64,000 nt of DNA from ECT2AJA-110-A sp035399845. GTDB taxonomy: Bacteria > Planctomycetota > Phycisphaerae > UBA1845 > UTPLA1. Positions 52,501 to 60,124 of this stretch are shown here, piece after piece. The translations under genes and the position numbers were made by a program. The notes beneath the pieces are model-generated. The model did not search any database. It was not told where the DNA came from and was given only the letters and a program-made list of their open reading frames with translations. How positions within the stretch are numbered: the first letter of the stretch is position 1; every line of letters begins with the position of its first letter. The stretch spans positions 1-64,000 of the forward strand of contig DAOPJV010000019.1 of assembly GCA_035399845.1 (NCBI GenBank), in the 5' to 3' direction.

Positions 52501-52940
52501 TGAAGTCAATGATCGAGCTGCCGAATCAGGGCCGACTTGTATCCGGTTCGGATGATCGGACCGTTCGCATCTGGGACCTCAATGCGATGGCCGAGGTGAT
52601 TGCGCTGCGTGGGCACGCGGATGCAATACAGTGTCTTGCGGCGTCACCTGACGAGACAACGATCTTCTCAGGATCCGGCGACTATACGATCCGCCGTTGG
52701 GATACGCGGCCACTCTCGAGCGTCCTGCAGAATCGAGAGGCGTACCACCAAATCGCAAAGAGCCTTCGAACGACGCTTGAGACGTTTGCCACGAGCGAGA
52801 GTGGCTGCCAAGCGGCCAACGACTGGATTGAACATGACGCGTCCTTGTCCGCCCGACAACGACAGATCGCCCGCCAGCTGCTTCTGCAGAGAGCCCTGAT
52901 GGCAATCCCGTTCGGTCCTTCGTCAACAGGCAATGATTGA
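49572..52940 (+). CDS. Transmembrane Ser/Thr protein kinase with WD40 repeats
   Basis: A 1,122-residue receptor-like kinase. The N-terminal helical region (about 1-80: RFRSARQIFERVCELPPAER) is shared with the other sigma-linked kinase. The kinase domain (about 85-360) has glycine loop IGAGGMGVVFEA (93-104), K116, HRDLKPGN (215-222), DFG (235-237) and PYMSPEQM. One membrane helix is at about 387-411 (VGGIFATILSLSLGLVGVIW). The remainder forms a WD40 beta-propeller, clearest at VSGSDDRTVRIWDLNAM (about 990-1006) and FSGSGDYTIRRWDTRPL. ATG 49572 overlaps the sigma stop (ATGA). The propeller probably senses a protein partner outside the cytoplasm. Confidence 0.92.
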   Translation: MNEAERFRSARQIFERVCELPPAERNAAVSVACGDDTELRRYVMKLLAYDEAPAGVIDDAVDGRVQEALANSIIPEAEETPDRVGEYRILRRIGAGGMGVVFEAQQESPDRRVALKVMRPGLNGSEIVARFWRETDLLGRLQHAGIANIFEAGVGLIELRSGPAGEAPYFAMELVDGRPLIEYAERHNPDKRARLTLIREVCDAVQHAHERGVIHRDLKPGNVLVTANGRPKVLDFGVARAASVDLRSVTLHTQAGQLIGTIPYMSPEQMLGDPSRVDGRCDVYSLGVLLFELLTGRLPHDLRDRSVINAIQVVQHEEPSRIGTINRDLKGDLDTLVAKALEKDPGRRYASVAALGEDIRRYLADEPLNARPASKLYQSRKFARRHKVLVGGIFATILSLSLGLVGVIWFALGESAARQEAQRFAAANQRAAYHAGIAAAAAAARESDVAAAERYLRDTPVALRGWEWDYLHNSLDQSGATLPLTDDPADVGPLRIMRGISHAWFSADDRLVHIASLGLANQATLSVNSFDHHTHTRVSHWSLPAISRFAPFGEDALYVESQNGETSIRDLLTGETRRRSDPISFPGQIQSAIPPGISPIDPALFGDMRGNANALSRTTLSPDGRTAVVARRNRVILLRGAGFHQESQLELQPEGMSNAAFSSDGRRLATAGFNRTQSMFSMEDQVRLMWRETNAQDDAILAVAFSPDDTIVATGGQDRQLVLRDVETGRRIARWIGHREPILAIGFSHDGRHILTSSATHARFWDTGMVDADDVNVMKLDMGVHRLLVSPDGSVLAAAAGDALRFWDTTTGVRLGSARVPAPINRIRFDESGARFHVLMESGKALTLQLATGKWDQQVTPIEFFQPGGRLVVRMLSPPRLIDAQTSRVMAALPEKAKFFEFGAEGRRLFFRTLTTVFAYDLRSLQVERQWGSAGRTILPLSDGRSLATANLDSSITIFDVETGAIRGTLRGHTAMVKSMIELPNQGRLVSGSDDRTVRIWDLNAMAEVIALRGHADAIQCLAASPDETTIFSGSGDYTIRRWDTRPLSSVLQNREAYHQIAKSLRTTLETFATSESGCQAANDWIEHDASLSARQRQIARQLLLQRALMAIPFGPSSTGND

Positions 52941-53424
52941 GCGTGGGCGATTCCCGGGTGTGGAATCAACACCTTGAAACGAGTCCGAACTGTCAATCCC
53001 GCCACGCCATCGTTTTTCGAGGACGGTCGGGCGCGCACTGGTTGAAGGGTCGTTGCGAGATTGCGCGACCCACGCGTGAAGACCGCGAAGACGTAAACGA
53101 CACACGGGCAACCGGAATGTCAAGCGTATGTCGGCAAAGGGCTGTAACCGCCCTGTCCGTCTTCGCTGTCGACGAGTTACGCAATCATCACGTCGACACC
53201 TTCGGTGAACCGATGCGGAGTCTGTCGCCTGCGTGTGCGGTCAGCTACAGCGAATGTGCATCGTCACACACGCCATTACTCGTCGCTCCGCGCAAGCGCC
53301 GTCCAGAAAGTGCGATCCGGGGGCATGAGCTTGCGCCGCCGGCCGACGACGCGTGTGGCACGGCGATTGCACTAGTCGCTTCACAACATCCAGTCCCCAG
53401 GCGAATCCACTCAGGAGATACGCG
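52941..53424. other. 484-bp intergenic stretch
   Basis: No convincing gene. A short frame near 52990-53044 encodes NPATPSFFEDGRARTG then a stop, echoing the PATPPFFEDGW peptide of repeat R1. An open frame spanning 52937-53470 exists but has atypical composition and no start signal. The promoter of the next gene should lie in the last 150 bp. Confidence 0.5.
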
Positions 53425-55899
53425 ATGCGAACGATCGCTCTACGCGGCGTGGCTGCCCTCTGCGCCTTGACACTTGTTCATTCTGCCAATGCCGCGGGCC
53501 CCAACAGGCCGGTCATCACAGAGGTGTTTCAGAATCCGGCGGGTACCAGCGACGGTCCGGTCGGACGCCTCGGCACAAACGCCCATCAGGAGTACATCGA
53601 GATCTACCTGCCCGAACCTGCGGATCTGCGTCCGGGGCTCAACGCCGATGCGCTCAACGTGACGTTCTACGAAGTGGAGGGAGATGACACAAGCTCGGGC
53701 AACGGCCTGGTGAACTATCGCATCGATCTGCCGACATTCGATCTCAACCCGTCCAACGGGTTGACACCGGGAGCGATCGCAAGACCTTCCAGCGGTATCG
53801 TGGTCGTCGGCTGGGTGGACTACGCGGGCGCCCCGCCGTTCGACCTGGCGGGAACTTCCGCATCGCGGATCGCGCTGATCAACGGTGGCGTCACGACTGT
53901 CTCCGGCTTCACCTTCATCGCCATGAATGGCGGCCAATTCTCGGGAACGTCGAATTTTCCCGTTCCGCTCGCCGTTTCCGACATCGCCCTGCCAAACGAA
54001 GCGTCCAGCGGAATCATCCAGAATGGCTCGGGCGCCTACCTTCTCGTCAATCGAGATGATCCCGCCTATGCGGAACTCTACGATGACGCCGCGATCCCGA
54101 TCGGTGGAAGCGCCAATCCATCGCTCCCTTCCGGACTTGTTCTCGGCGTCAGCGCGCTGTTCGACGCATTCGCCTGCAATGATCATGGCAAATTCGACGT
54201 CATGGAACAGCCCTACGACGCGCCGACCGGCGACGACATCGACCTTGAGTTTGTGCTTCCGCTCGGTGGCGCCTTCAGCCGACTCGTACCGCAGATTGAC
54301 GCGTCCGGCGACGGCTATTCGAGAAAATTCCTCGATATCGCCAAGACGACAGAAGACGCAACTACGCTGAACGACAATCCGATCACGGACGCGCTGAACG
54401 CCTATCACTCCGTGACGCAGACGGGCCCCTTCTTTCCAACGCCGGGCAGAGCGGCCTTCACGACGAGCGCCGCCGAGCTGGCCGTCGCCGACGCTTCGGT
54501 TCAGGTCTTCGACACGCTGGCCGGCTCCATCGGACGGCCCGGCGTCAGATGCGCAAATCTCGGAGGGAATCAGGTGATCGAAGCGGTGGCGACGCCCGGA
54601 GTATCCTCGAATCCCGCCGTCGCCACATTTGCCGTCAGTGACAGCGATCAGGCGTCGGGCCAGTCGGCCATGTTCCCCCGTATCGAAGTGGCGGCGCCCG
54701 CGACTGCGGCGCACAACGCGACCGCCAACGCCAGTGTCAGCGTTACGGCGTCGAATGTCAGCGGCGCAAGCCCGCCCGTCGTCAACCCTGTCAGCGCCAG
54801 CGGCGTCACGATCCGCGCGCTCAATCCGACGAGAGGGCTGTCGGCCGCCGGAACGCCCTTTCAGGCCACGGTCTTCGCGGCGCTGCAGGGGCTGCCGAAC
54901 GAACCTGGCGTGCCCAACGAATTCGCGAACACGAGCCTGGCGGGTTTCGTCGCCGCCAATCTCGGCGGAATCGTCGATGACGAGCGCCACAATGGTCAGC
55001 TGCTCACGAACCCGCTGACCAACCTGTCGGATCCGATTCTCATTGACGTGATGGAAGATGACATGCCGGACAGCGAGCTGCTCTATATCAACCGGCTCTC
55101 GCCGGCGGGACTGGACAGCCTCGTCACGACAGTGTTGAACTCCGCCGACATGCTGGGCGGCAACGAGTCCTACGCCGACAACTTCAATGCGTCGAATACG
55201 CTCGTGAAGGCCGTCGAACTGACGATCGATGAGACGCGCACGAGCGGCGGGACGTTCATCCCGACGGAGCGAGTTCACTTTGTCAACGCCGGCGGACTCG
55301 CCGGGCTCCCCGACAGTGGTCTCAGCCATGCAACGTCGCAGCGCGGATTCGAGTTTGCCCTCGTGGACTCAAACGTCGAACAGTTCGGAACGCTCGAATC
55401 CGGAGAGACAGACGACTTCGGTATTGTCGTGGAAGTGGGCAGGACGCGCGCCGGCGCGAGCGTGACGACGGGCGAGTTTGTCTTTCTGAGCTTCACGGGC
55501 GGATATGAGGGCGAAGACATCGACTCGCTGAACACGCCCCCCTACGCAAATCAGACAGTCATCATTTATCTCGACCTGGACAATCTCGATACCGTGCTGG
55601 GCTGCGAGACGATCACGCGAATGTTCGTTATCGACGGCAGCGGCGGTAACGCTGTCAATATCATCGAAGCGTTCTCGCTCAACGTTGACCTTGCGTGCGC
55701 GTGCAAAGGAGATGCGAACCAGGACGGAACCCTTGACTCGCGCGATATCGCCGCCTTCATCGCACAACTGACGAGCCCGGGCGATCCGGCGACGGACCCA
55801 TTCGCCTGCGCCGCGGATCTGAACAACAACGGCCTTGTCGGGATTGACGACGTGCAGGCCTTTGTCGGCGCGCTGGTCACGAACACAACGTGTCCCTGA
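53425..55899 (+). CDS. Secreted lamin-tail-like protein with dockerin
   Basis: An 824-residue exported protein. ATG 53425 follows CAGGAGATACGCG and begins a signal peptide (RTIALRGVAALCALTLVHSA, cleavage near residue 24). The N-terminal 170 residues (PVITEVFQNPAGTS, HQEYIEIYLP) resemble a lamin-tail domain as found in many planctomycete surface proteins. The middle is beta-rich and without clear repeats. The last 65 residues form a dockerin with two calcium loops (CKGDANQDGTLDSRDIAAFI and AADLNNNGLVGIDDVQAFVG). A strong terminator hairpin follows 43 bp after the stop. Surface or matrix role inferred. Confidence 0.82.
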   Translation: MRTIALRGVAALCALTLVHSANAAGPNRPVITEVFQNPAGTSDGPVGRLGTNAHQEYIEIYLPEPADLRPGLNADALNVTFYEVEGDDTSSGNGLVNYRIDLPTFDLNPSNGLTPGAIARPSSGIVVVGWVDYAGAPPFDLAGTSASRIALINGGVTTVSGFTFIAMNGGQFSGTSNFPVPLAVSDIALPNEASSGIIQNGSGAYLLVNRDDPAYAELYDDAAIPIGGSANPSLPSGLVLGVSALFDAFACNDHGKFDVMEQPYDAPTGDDIDLEFVLPLGGAFSRLVPQIDASGDGYSRKFLDIAKTTEDATTLNDNPITDALNAYHSVTQTGPFFPTPGRAAFTTSAAELAVADASVQVFDTLAGSIGRPGVRCANLGGNQVIEAVATPGVSSNPAVATFAVSDSDQASGQSAMFPRIEVAAPATAAHNATANASVSVTASNVSGASPPVVNPVSASGVTIRALNPTRGLSAAGTPFQATVFAALQGLPNEPGVPNEFANTSLAGFVAANLGGIVDDERHNGQLLTNPLTNLSDPILIDVMEDDMPDSELLYINRLSPAGLDSLVTTVLNSADMLGGNESYADNFNASNTLVKAVELTIDETRTSGGTFIPTERVHFVNAGGLAGLPDSGLSHATSQRGFEFALVDSNVEQFGTLESGETDDFGIVVEVGRTRAGASVTTGEFVFLSFTGGYEGEDIDSLNTPPYANQTVIIYLDLDNLDTVLGCETITRMFVIDGSGGNAVNIIEAFSLNVDLACACKGDANQDGTLDSRDIAAFIAQLTSPGDPATDPFACAADLNNNGLVGIDDVQAFVGALVTNTTCP

Positions 55900-55942
55900 G
55901 TCTGCGATCCCGCCAGAGCTGAACAAACTGCTCCTTCCAGGA

Positions 55943-55988
55943 AGGCGTGATCACGAGTCGTTCGTGATCACGCCTCTCTCGCTTTTTT
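55943..55988 (+). terminator. Strong rho-independent terminator
   Basis: Perfect 14-bp stem AGGCGTGATCACGA (55943-55956) and TCGTGATCACGCCT (55962-55975) with a 5-bp loop, followed by CTCTCGC and six Ts (55983-55988). It ends the lamin-tail/dockerin gene and insulates the glycosyltransferase cassette. Confidence 0.88.
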
Positions 55989-56335
55989 ACGTCATGAATG
56001 CCGGATCTGTTCCGCTGCAGCGCTCGATCGCATGCAACGTTCCCGAAGCGACGACCTTCGTTGTGGCATGAAGTTTCGACTAAGGAATCGTTCATTCACA
56101 CACACGTTGTTGGTTCGCAGGGCACAACCCTGATTCGCGACGGATTGGTTCAATTCGCACACGCTCCGGGAGTCGAACGTAAACTCCGAGACCCGCGTGA
56201 TTTATGCGTGCGACCAAAGTCCGGCCGTTTCTGGCACGCGTCGTGCAATTCTGTTTTTCGTCTTAATTCGCCCAATTCGAACCTGCGTGTGGAACGCCCC
56301 GTTTCAGGCGGTCCATCGCGACGGAACTCTCGGGA
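55989..56335. other. 347-bp upstream region of the glycosyltransferase cassette
   Basis: No gene seen. It should contain the promoter of the operon beginning at 56336, but no clear promoter or operator motif was recognised. Confidence 0.5.
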
Positions 56336-57553
56336 ATGAACGCAACATCGAGTACAGCCCGCAATACGCCACGCCGAGTCATGGCCTACTGCCACGACAG
56401 CGTCGGAATCGGGCACCTTCGCCGGACCATGGCGATCTGTGACCGAATCGGCGCCGAATTCCAGGATACGTCCTTCCTGCTCGCGACGGGAACGCCCTAC
56501 GTGCCGCTGTTCCGGGATACCGCCTGCGTCGATTACGTCAAACTCCCCGCGCTGCGAAAAGACGATCGGGGCGACTACGGCAGCAAGTTTCTCAAGATCG
56601 CGTCGGATCGCATCCTGCGATGTCGAGCGTCGATGCTGCTAGAAGCCGCCCGGCACTTCGAACCGGACGTCCTGCTCGTGGACAAGGCCCCTCTCGGTGT
56701 CTGCCGGGAACTCGTCTCCGCATTGAAATGGACGCGGGCGCATCGCCCCAACACGAAGATCGTCTTCGGCATGCGTGACATTGAGGACGCTCCCAATGCC
56801 ACGATTCGACAATGGACGCGAGATGGCGTCGCCGACGTGCTTGAGTCCTGTTTCGACGAAGTCTGGATCTACGGCATGAAGGATGTGTTTGACGCGGTCA
56901 GGGAATATCGTCTTCCGACTCGCGTCGCGGAAAAATGCCGGTACATGGGCTACATCGCCCGTCCGGCGCGAGCGGAGCTCTTCGATCGACCCACGTCAAA
57001 TCGAATCGTTGTGACGGTAGGTGGCGGCACGGACGGTGAAATGGTGCTGCAGATGTACCTGGCGGAAGCGGCGTCCGCTGTCAGCCGACAGGGCGTCGCG
57101 TGCACGATTGTCGGTGGACCGGACCTTCCGGAGGGCGCCCGGACGCGTCTGCGATCGATGGCTCAGGCGATTGACGGTGTCACATGGACGGACTTTGAAC
57201 CTGACATGGCGTCGGTCATCGCCGAGTCCCGGCTCGTCGTGTGCATGGGCGGATACAACACGCTGAACGAAGTCGCCTCCCTTCGGCGTCGAGCCCTCGT
57301 CATTCCACGAATCAAACCCCGACTGGAACAGGCCATCCGTGCCGAGCGATGGGAGGCGCGCGGTGTCGTCCGGATGCTTCACCCTGACGACGCTTCACCA
57401 TCCGCGCTCACGCGTCGAATCCTTGAGTCACTTGAGGATGGCGAATCCCGATCGGTCCCCTTGCTGGATCTGAACGGTCTGGATCGCGTCGCGGGTCGAT
57501 TTCGTCAATTCTGGAATAAGGAACAACGCCATGCGTCTGCTCTATGTCTGTAG
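56336..57553 (+). CDS. Glycosyltransferase (MurG/GT28-like)
   Basis: A 405-residue GT-B-fold glycosyltransferase. The N-terminal CHDSVGIGHLRRTMAICDRI carries the GxGH-type acceptor loop of MurG-like enzymes. The C-terminal half has VTVGGGTDGEMVLQMYL, LVVCMGGYNTLNEVASLRRR and an IPRIKPRLEQAIRAERW segment, matching the nucleotide-sugar-binding region of the GT28 C-terminal domain. Substrates are not readable from the sequence. ATG 56336 has GGGA just upstream. It overlaps the next gene by 23 bp and is the first gene of a six-gene cassette probably making a surface glycan. Confidence 0.85.
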   Translation: MNATSSTARNTPRRVMAYCHDSVGIGHLRRTMAICDRIGAEFQDTSFLLATGTPYVPLFRDTACVDYVKLPALRKDDRGDYGSKFLKIASDRILRCRASMLLEAARHFEPDVLLVDKAPLGVCRELVSALKWTRAHRPNTKIVFGMRDIEDAPNATIRQWTRDGVADVLESCFDEVWIYGMKDVFDAVREYRLPTRVAEKCRYMGYIARPARAELFDRPTSNRIVVTVGGGTDGEMVLQMYLAEAASAVSRQGVACTIVGGPDLPEGARTRLRSMAQAIDGVTWTDFEPDMASVIAESRLVVCMGGYNTLNEVASLRRRALVIPRIKPRLEQAIRAERWEARGVVRMLHPDDASPSALTRRILESLEDGESRSVPLLDLNGLDRVAGRFRQFWNKEQRHASALCL

Positions 57554-58817
57554 CGATTTCGGCATCAGGCCCGACGGGGTCAAAGGCGCATCGATTCACC
57601 TTCGTGCGATTACTCGCGGATTGTCCGACCTCGGGCACGATGTTCGCGTACTCAGCCCACACGCCGGTCCCGGCGATAACCATCCGGCAGGTCCACTCCT
57701 TGAACCCGACGCCCTGGACGCGGTCCGTCACGCCGGGATCGTGAAACGCTGGCTTCGCGACCATGCGTACGATGACACCGCCGGAAACGCGGTTCGCCCG
57801 CTGATCTACAACGCCATGGCCGTCGCGCCGGCCCTTTCCGCGCTGGGCGCGTGGCGTCCGGATGTCATCATCGAACGGCTGTCACTCTACGGACACGTGG
57901 GCGCCGACATCGCCGCCGCCCTCCAGATTCCACACATCGTTGAAGTCAACGCCATCCTCTCAGAGGAAGCGAGAGCCTATCGATCGCTCGAATTCAGTCA
58001 GCTCGCCGAGGCCATTGAGCAACGAACGCTCCGGCAGGCGGACGCGATCATCGTGGTATCCGAAGCGCTCGCGGAACGCGTCGCGCTGATGGACGTATCC
58101 CGCAACCGCATTCATGTCGTTCCGAACGGATATGACCCGCAGCTCTTCGAAGGCCTTCCGTCGCGGAGCGATTGTGCGGAGGAGTTCGGCGTCGACGGCG
58201 CCTTCGTGGTTGGATTCTCGGGCAGCCTCAAAGCATGGCATGGCGTGGACATTCTCATCGACGCGTTTGCCCGAATGTCGAGTCGCTCGCCGTCCTCTCG
58301 CCTGCTGATCGTGGGAACGGGGCCGACGGAATCCCAACTCCGCGAACAGGCCTCAAGGCTGCCGAATGGAGAATCCGTCGTGTTCACGGGCGCATTGTCT
58401 CATAGCGAAGTCCCGCGCGCGCTTCGCGCCATGGATGTGGCCGTCGCGCCCTTTCGCAGCCAGGAACGCTTTTATTTCTCTCCGATCAAGCTCTTCGAGT
58501 ACATGGCCTCCGGCGCGTGCGTCGTCGCATCGCGGCTCGGACAGATCTGCGATGTCATCGAGGACGGGGGCGACGGGCTACTGTGCGAACCGGACTCTGT
58601 CGAGGCGCTCGCCGCGACACTCATCCGCCTCAGCGCCTCCGCTGAAATGCGACACCGCCTGGCGAGCCGCGCCGCCCGACGCGTTCATGAACGATTCACG
58701 TGGGGCCACGCCGCCAGACGCACCGAAGACGTGATCCATCAGGCCATCCTGCGGCGAGCGACAACCCGGACCGTGGAGCCCGTGACAGCGGCGCATCTCT
58801 CAAGGATCGCATCATGA
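57531..58817 (+). CDS. Glycosyltransferase family 4
   Basis: A 428-residue GT4 glycosyltransferase. The N-terminal Rossmann domain includes DGVKGASIHLRAITRGLSDL and IPHIVEVNAILSEEARAY. The C-terminal domain has the family signature: VVGFSGSLKAWHGVDILIDA, LLIVGTGPTESQLREQASRL, and the EX7E region SPIKLFEYMASGACVVASRL ending in a CDVIEDGGDGLL segment. ATG 57531 follows AAGGAACAACGCC. It overlaps the gene before by 23 bp and the one after by 4 bp (ATGA). It probably adds a sugar from a nucleotide donor to a membrane-bound or growing glycan at the cytoplasmic face. Confidence 0.9.
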   Translation: MRLLYVCSDFGIRPDGVKGASIHLRAITRGLSDLGHDVRVLSPHAGPGDNHPAGPLLEPDALDAVRHAGIVKRWLRDHAYDDTAGNAVRPLIYNAMAVAPALSALGAWRPDVIIERLSLYGHVGADIAAALQIPHIVEVNAILSEEARAYRSLEFSQLAEAIEQRTLRQADAIIVVSEALAERVALMDVSRNRIHVVPNGYDPQLFEGLPSRSDCAEEFGVDGAFVVGFSGSLKAWHGVDILIDAFARMSSRSPSSRLLIVGTGPTESQLREQASRLPNGESVVFTGALSHSEVPRALRAMDVAVAPFRSQERFYFSPIKLFEYMASGACVVASRLGQICDVIEDGGDGLLCEPDSVEALAATLIRLSASAEMRHRLASRAARRVHERFTWGHAARRTEDVIHQAILRRATTRTVEPVTAAHLSRIAS

Positions 58818-60124
58818 AATCGAAGAAGGAGAGAAAGGTGCGCATCGCCTACCTGTTGCGGATGTATCCTCGCTTCAGCCAGACGTTTGTCGTCAATGAG
58901 ATTCTGGCGCTGCAGGCCCAGGGCGTCGATCTTCGTGTTGCCTCACTGAAACGCCCTACCGACGGCGAATTTCACGAGTCGGTCGCTCGCGTGCACGGCA
59001 AAGTCAGCTACTTTCCCGAATTCGTCCTTTCCGAGTTCGGTCGATTCCGGCAGGCGATCTGGACGCGACTCCGGCGCTCCCCCGGGACATTGCTGGGTGC
59101 GGCGTGGAAGACGCTGCGACACGCTGGCGCCACCTGGATCGACCTGTTTCAGGCGGCGTATCTTCTGCGTTGGGTGAAAAAACACGGCATCGATCACGTC
59201 CACGTTCACTTTGGAACCAACGAGGCGACTGTCGCGTGGCTGGCGCACCAGCTCGGCGGCCTCTCGTACAGCATGACACTGCATGCGTTTGATATCTTCC
59301 GGGACAACGTCGATCGGAAACTGCTCGCCAGGAAGATCAATGATTCGCAGTTCAGTGTGACTGTGACGGAGTTCAACGCCCGGTTCCTGAAACACGAGAT
59401 CCCGGGCGTTCGCCCCGAGAAGATCCGCGTCGCCTACAACGGCATCGATCTGAGCCGTTTTTCGACGATGGATACGTCACGCGAACCCGGCCTCATCTTC
59501 GCTGTCGGCCGTTTGATCGAGAAGAAGGGTTTCATCCATCTCATTCGCGCCACGGCGCGCCTGCGGGACAGCGGAGAAGAGATCCGCTGTGTCATTGCCG
59601 GAGACGGCGCCGAGCACGAACAGCTTCGCCGGGAAATCAGACGACTGGGCCTTGAGAAGGTTGTTGAACTTGCGGGATCGATGGAGCAGGACGCCGTGGC
59701 CCGGATGATGCGCCGGGCGAGCGTCTTTGCCCTGCCGTGTGTCGAAGCCAGGGACGGAAACGTCGATGCGCTTCCCACAGTCCTGCTCGAATCACTTGCG
59801 TCGGGATGCCCCAGCGTCAGCACGCATGTCAGCGGCGTCCCCGAGATCATCGAGGATGGTGTCAGCGGCCTGCTCGTTCCTCCGCATGACGACGAGGCGC
59901 TCGCTGGCGCGATCGCGAGAATCCTCGACGACGCAACCCTGGCCAGTCGCCTGAGTCTTGCCGGTCGCCGGCGCGCCGAAACGAGGTTTGATCTCGAAGC
60001 AAACGCCGGGGTACTTCGACGATGGCTGCTGGCGTCCGGATCGCATTGCCGCCGGTCCACCAGCGATTCCCGCGAGACGGGAACCCATACGACCGGCGAA
60101 ATCCGCGCGGGGGCCATCGTATGA
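58814..60124 (+). CDS. Glycosyltransferase family 4 (colanic-acid type)
   Basis: A 436-residue GT4 enzyme of the group found in colanic-acid and similar exopolysaccharide loci. Key segments: RIAYLLRMYPRFSQTFVVNE at the N-terminus, HVHVHFGTNEATVAWLAHQL, IRVAYNGIDLSRF, then GRLIEKKGFIHLIRATARL and the donor site DALPTVLLESLASGCPSVST with PEIIEDGVSGLLVP. ATG 58814 overlaps the previous stop (ATGA), and its own stop overlaps the ABC gene in the same way; an upstream in-frame ATG at 58700 lies deep in the previous gene and is unlikely. Exact linkage formed is unknown. Confidence 0.9.
   Translation: MKSKKERKVRIAYLLRMYPRFSQTFVVNEILALQAQGVDLRVASLKRPTDGEFHESVARVHGKVSYFPEFVLSEFGRFRQAIWTRLRRSPGTLLGAAWKTLRHAGATWIDLFQAAYLLRWVKKHGIDHVHVHFGTNEATVAWLAHQLGGLSYSMTLHAFDIFRDNVDRKLLARKINDSQFSVTVTEFNARFLKHEIPGVRPEKIRVAYNGIDLSRFSTMDTSREPGLIFAVGRLIEKKGFIHLIRATARLRDSGEEIRCVIAGDGAEHEQLRREIRRLGLEKVVELAGSMEQDAVARMMRRASVFALPCVEARDGNVDALPTVLLESLASGCPSVSTHVSGVPEIIEDGVSGLLVPPHDDEALAGAIARILDDATLASRLSLAGRRRAETRFDLEANAGVLRRWLLASGSHCRRSTSDSRETGTHTTGEIRAGAIV

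Noticed and set aside
52937..53470. A 177-codon plus-strand frame between the WD40 kinase and the lamin-tail gene
   Set aside because: No ribosome site, unusual Arg/Ser/His composition, and it runs out of frame into the next gene's signal peptide.
53440..55329. A 629-codon minus-strand frame opposite the lamin-tail/dockerin gene
   Set aside because: Antisense shadow: the plus-strand gene has a signal peptide, dockerin and ribosome site; the minus frame is Arg/Asp-rich without any motif.
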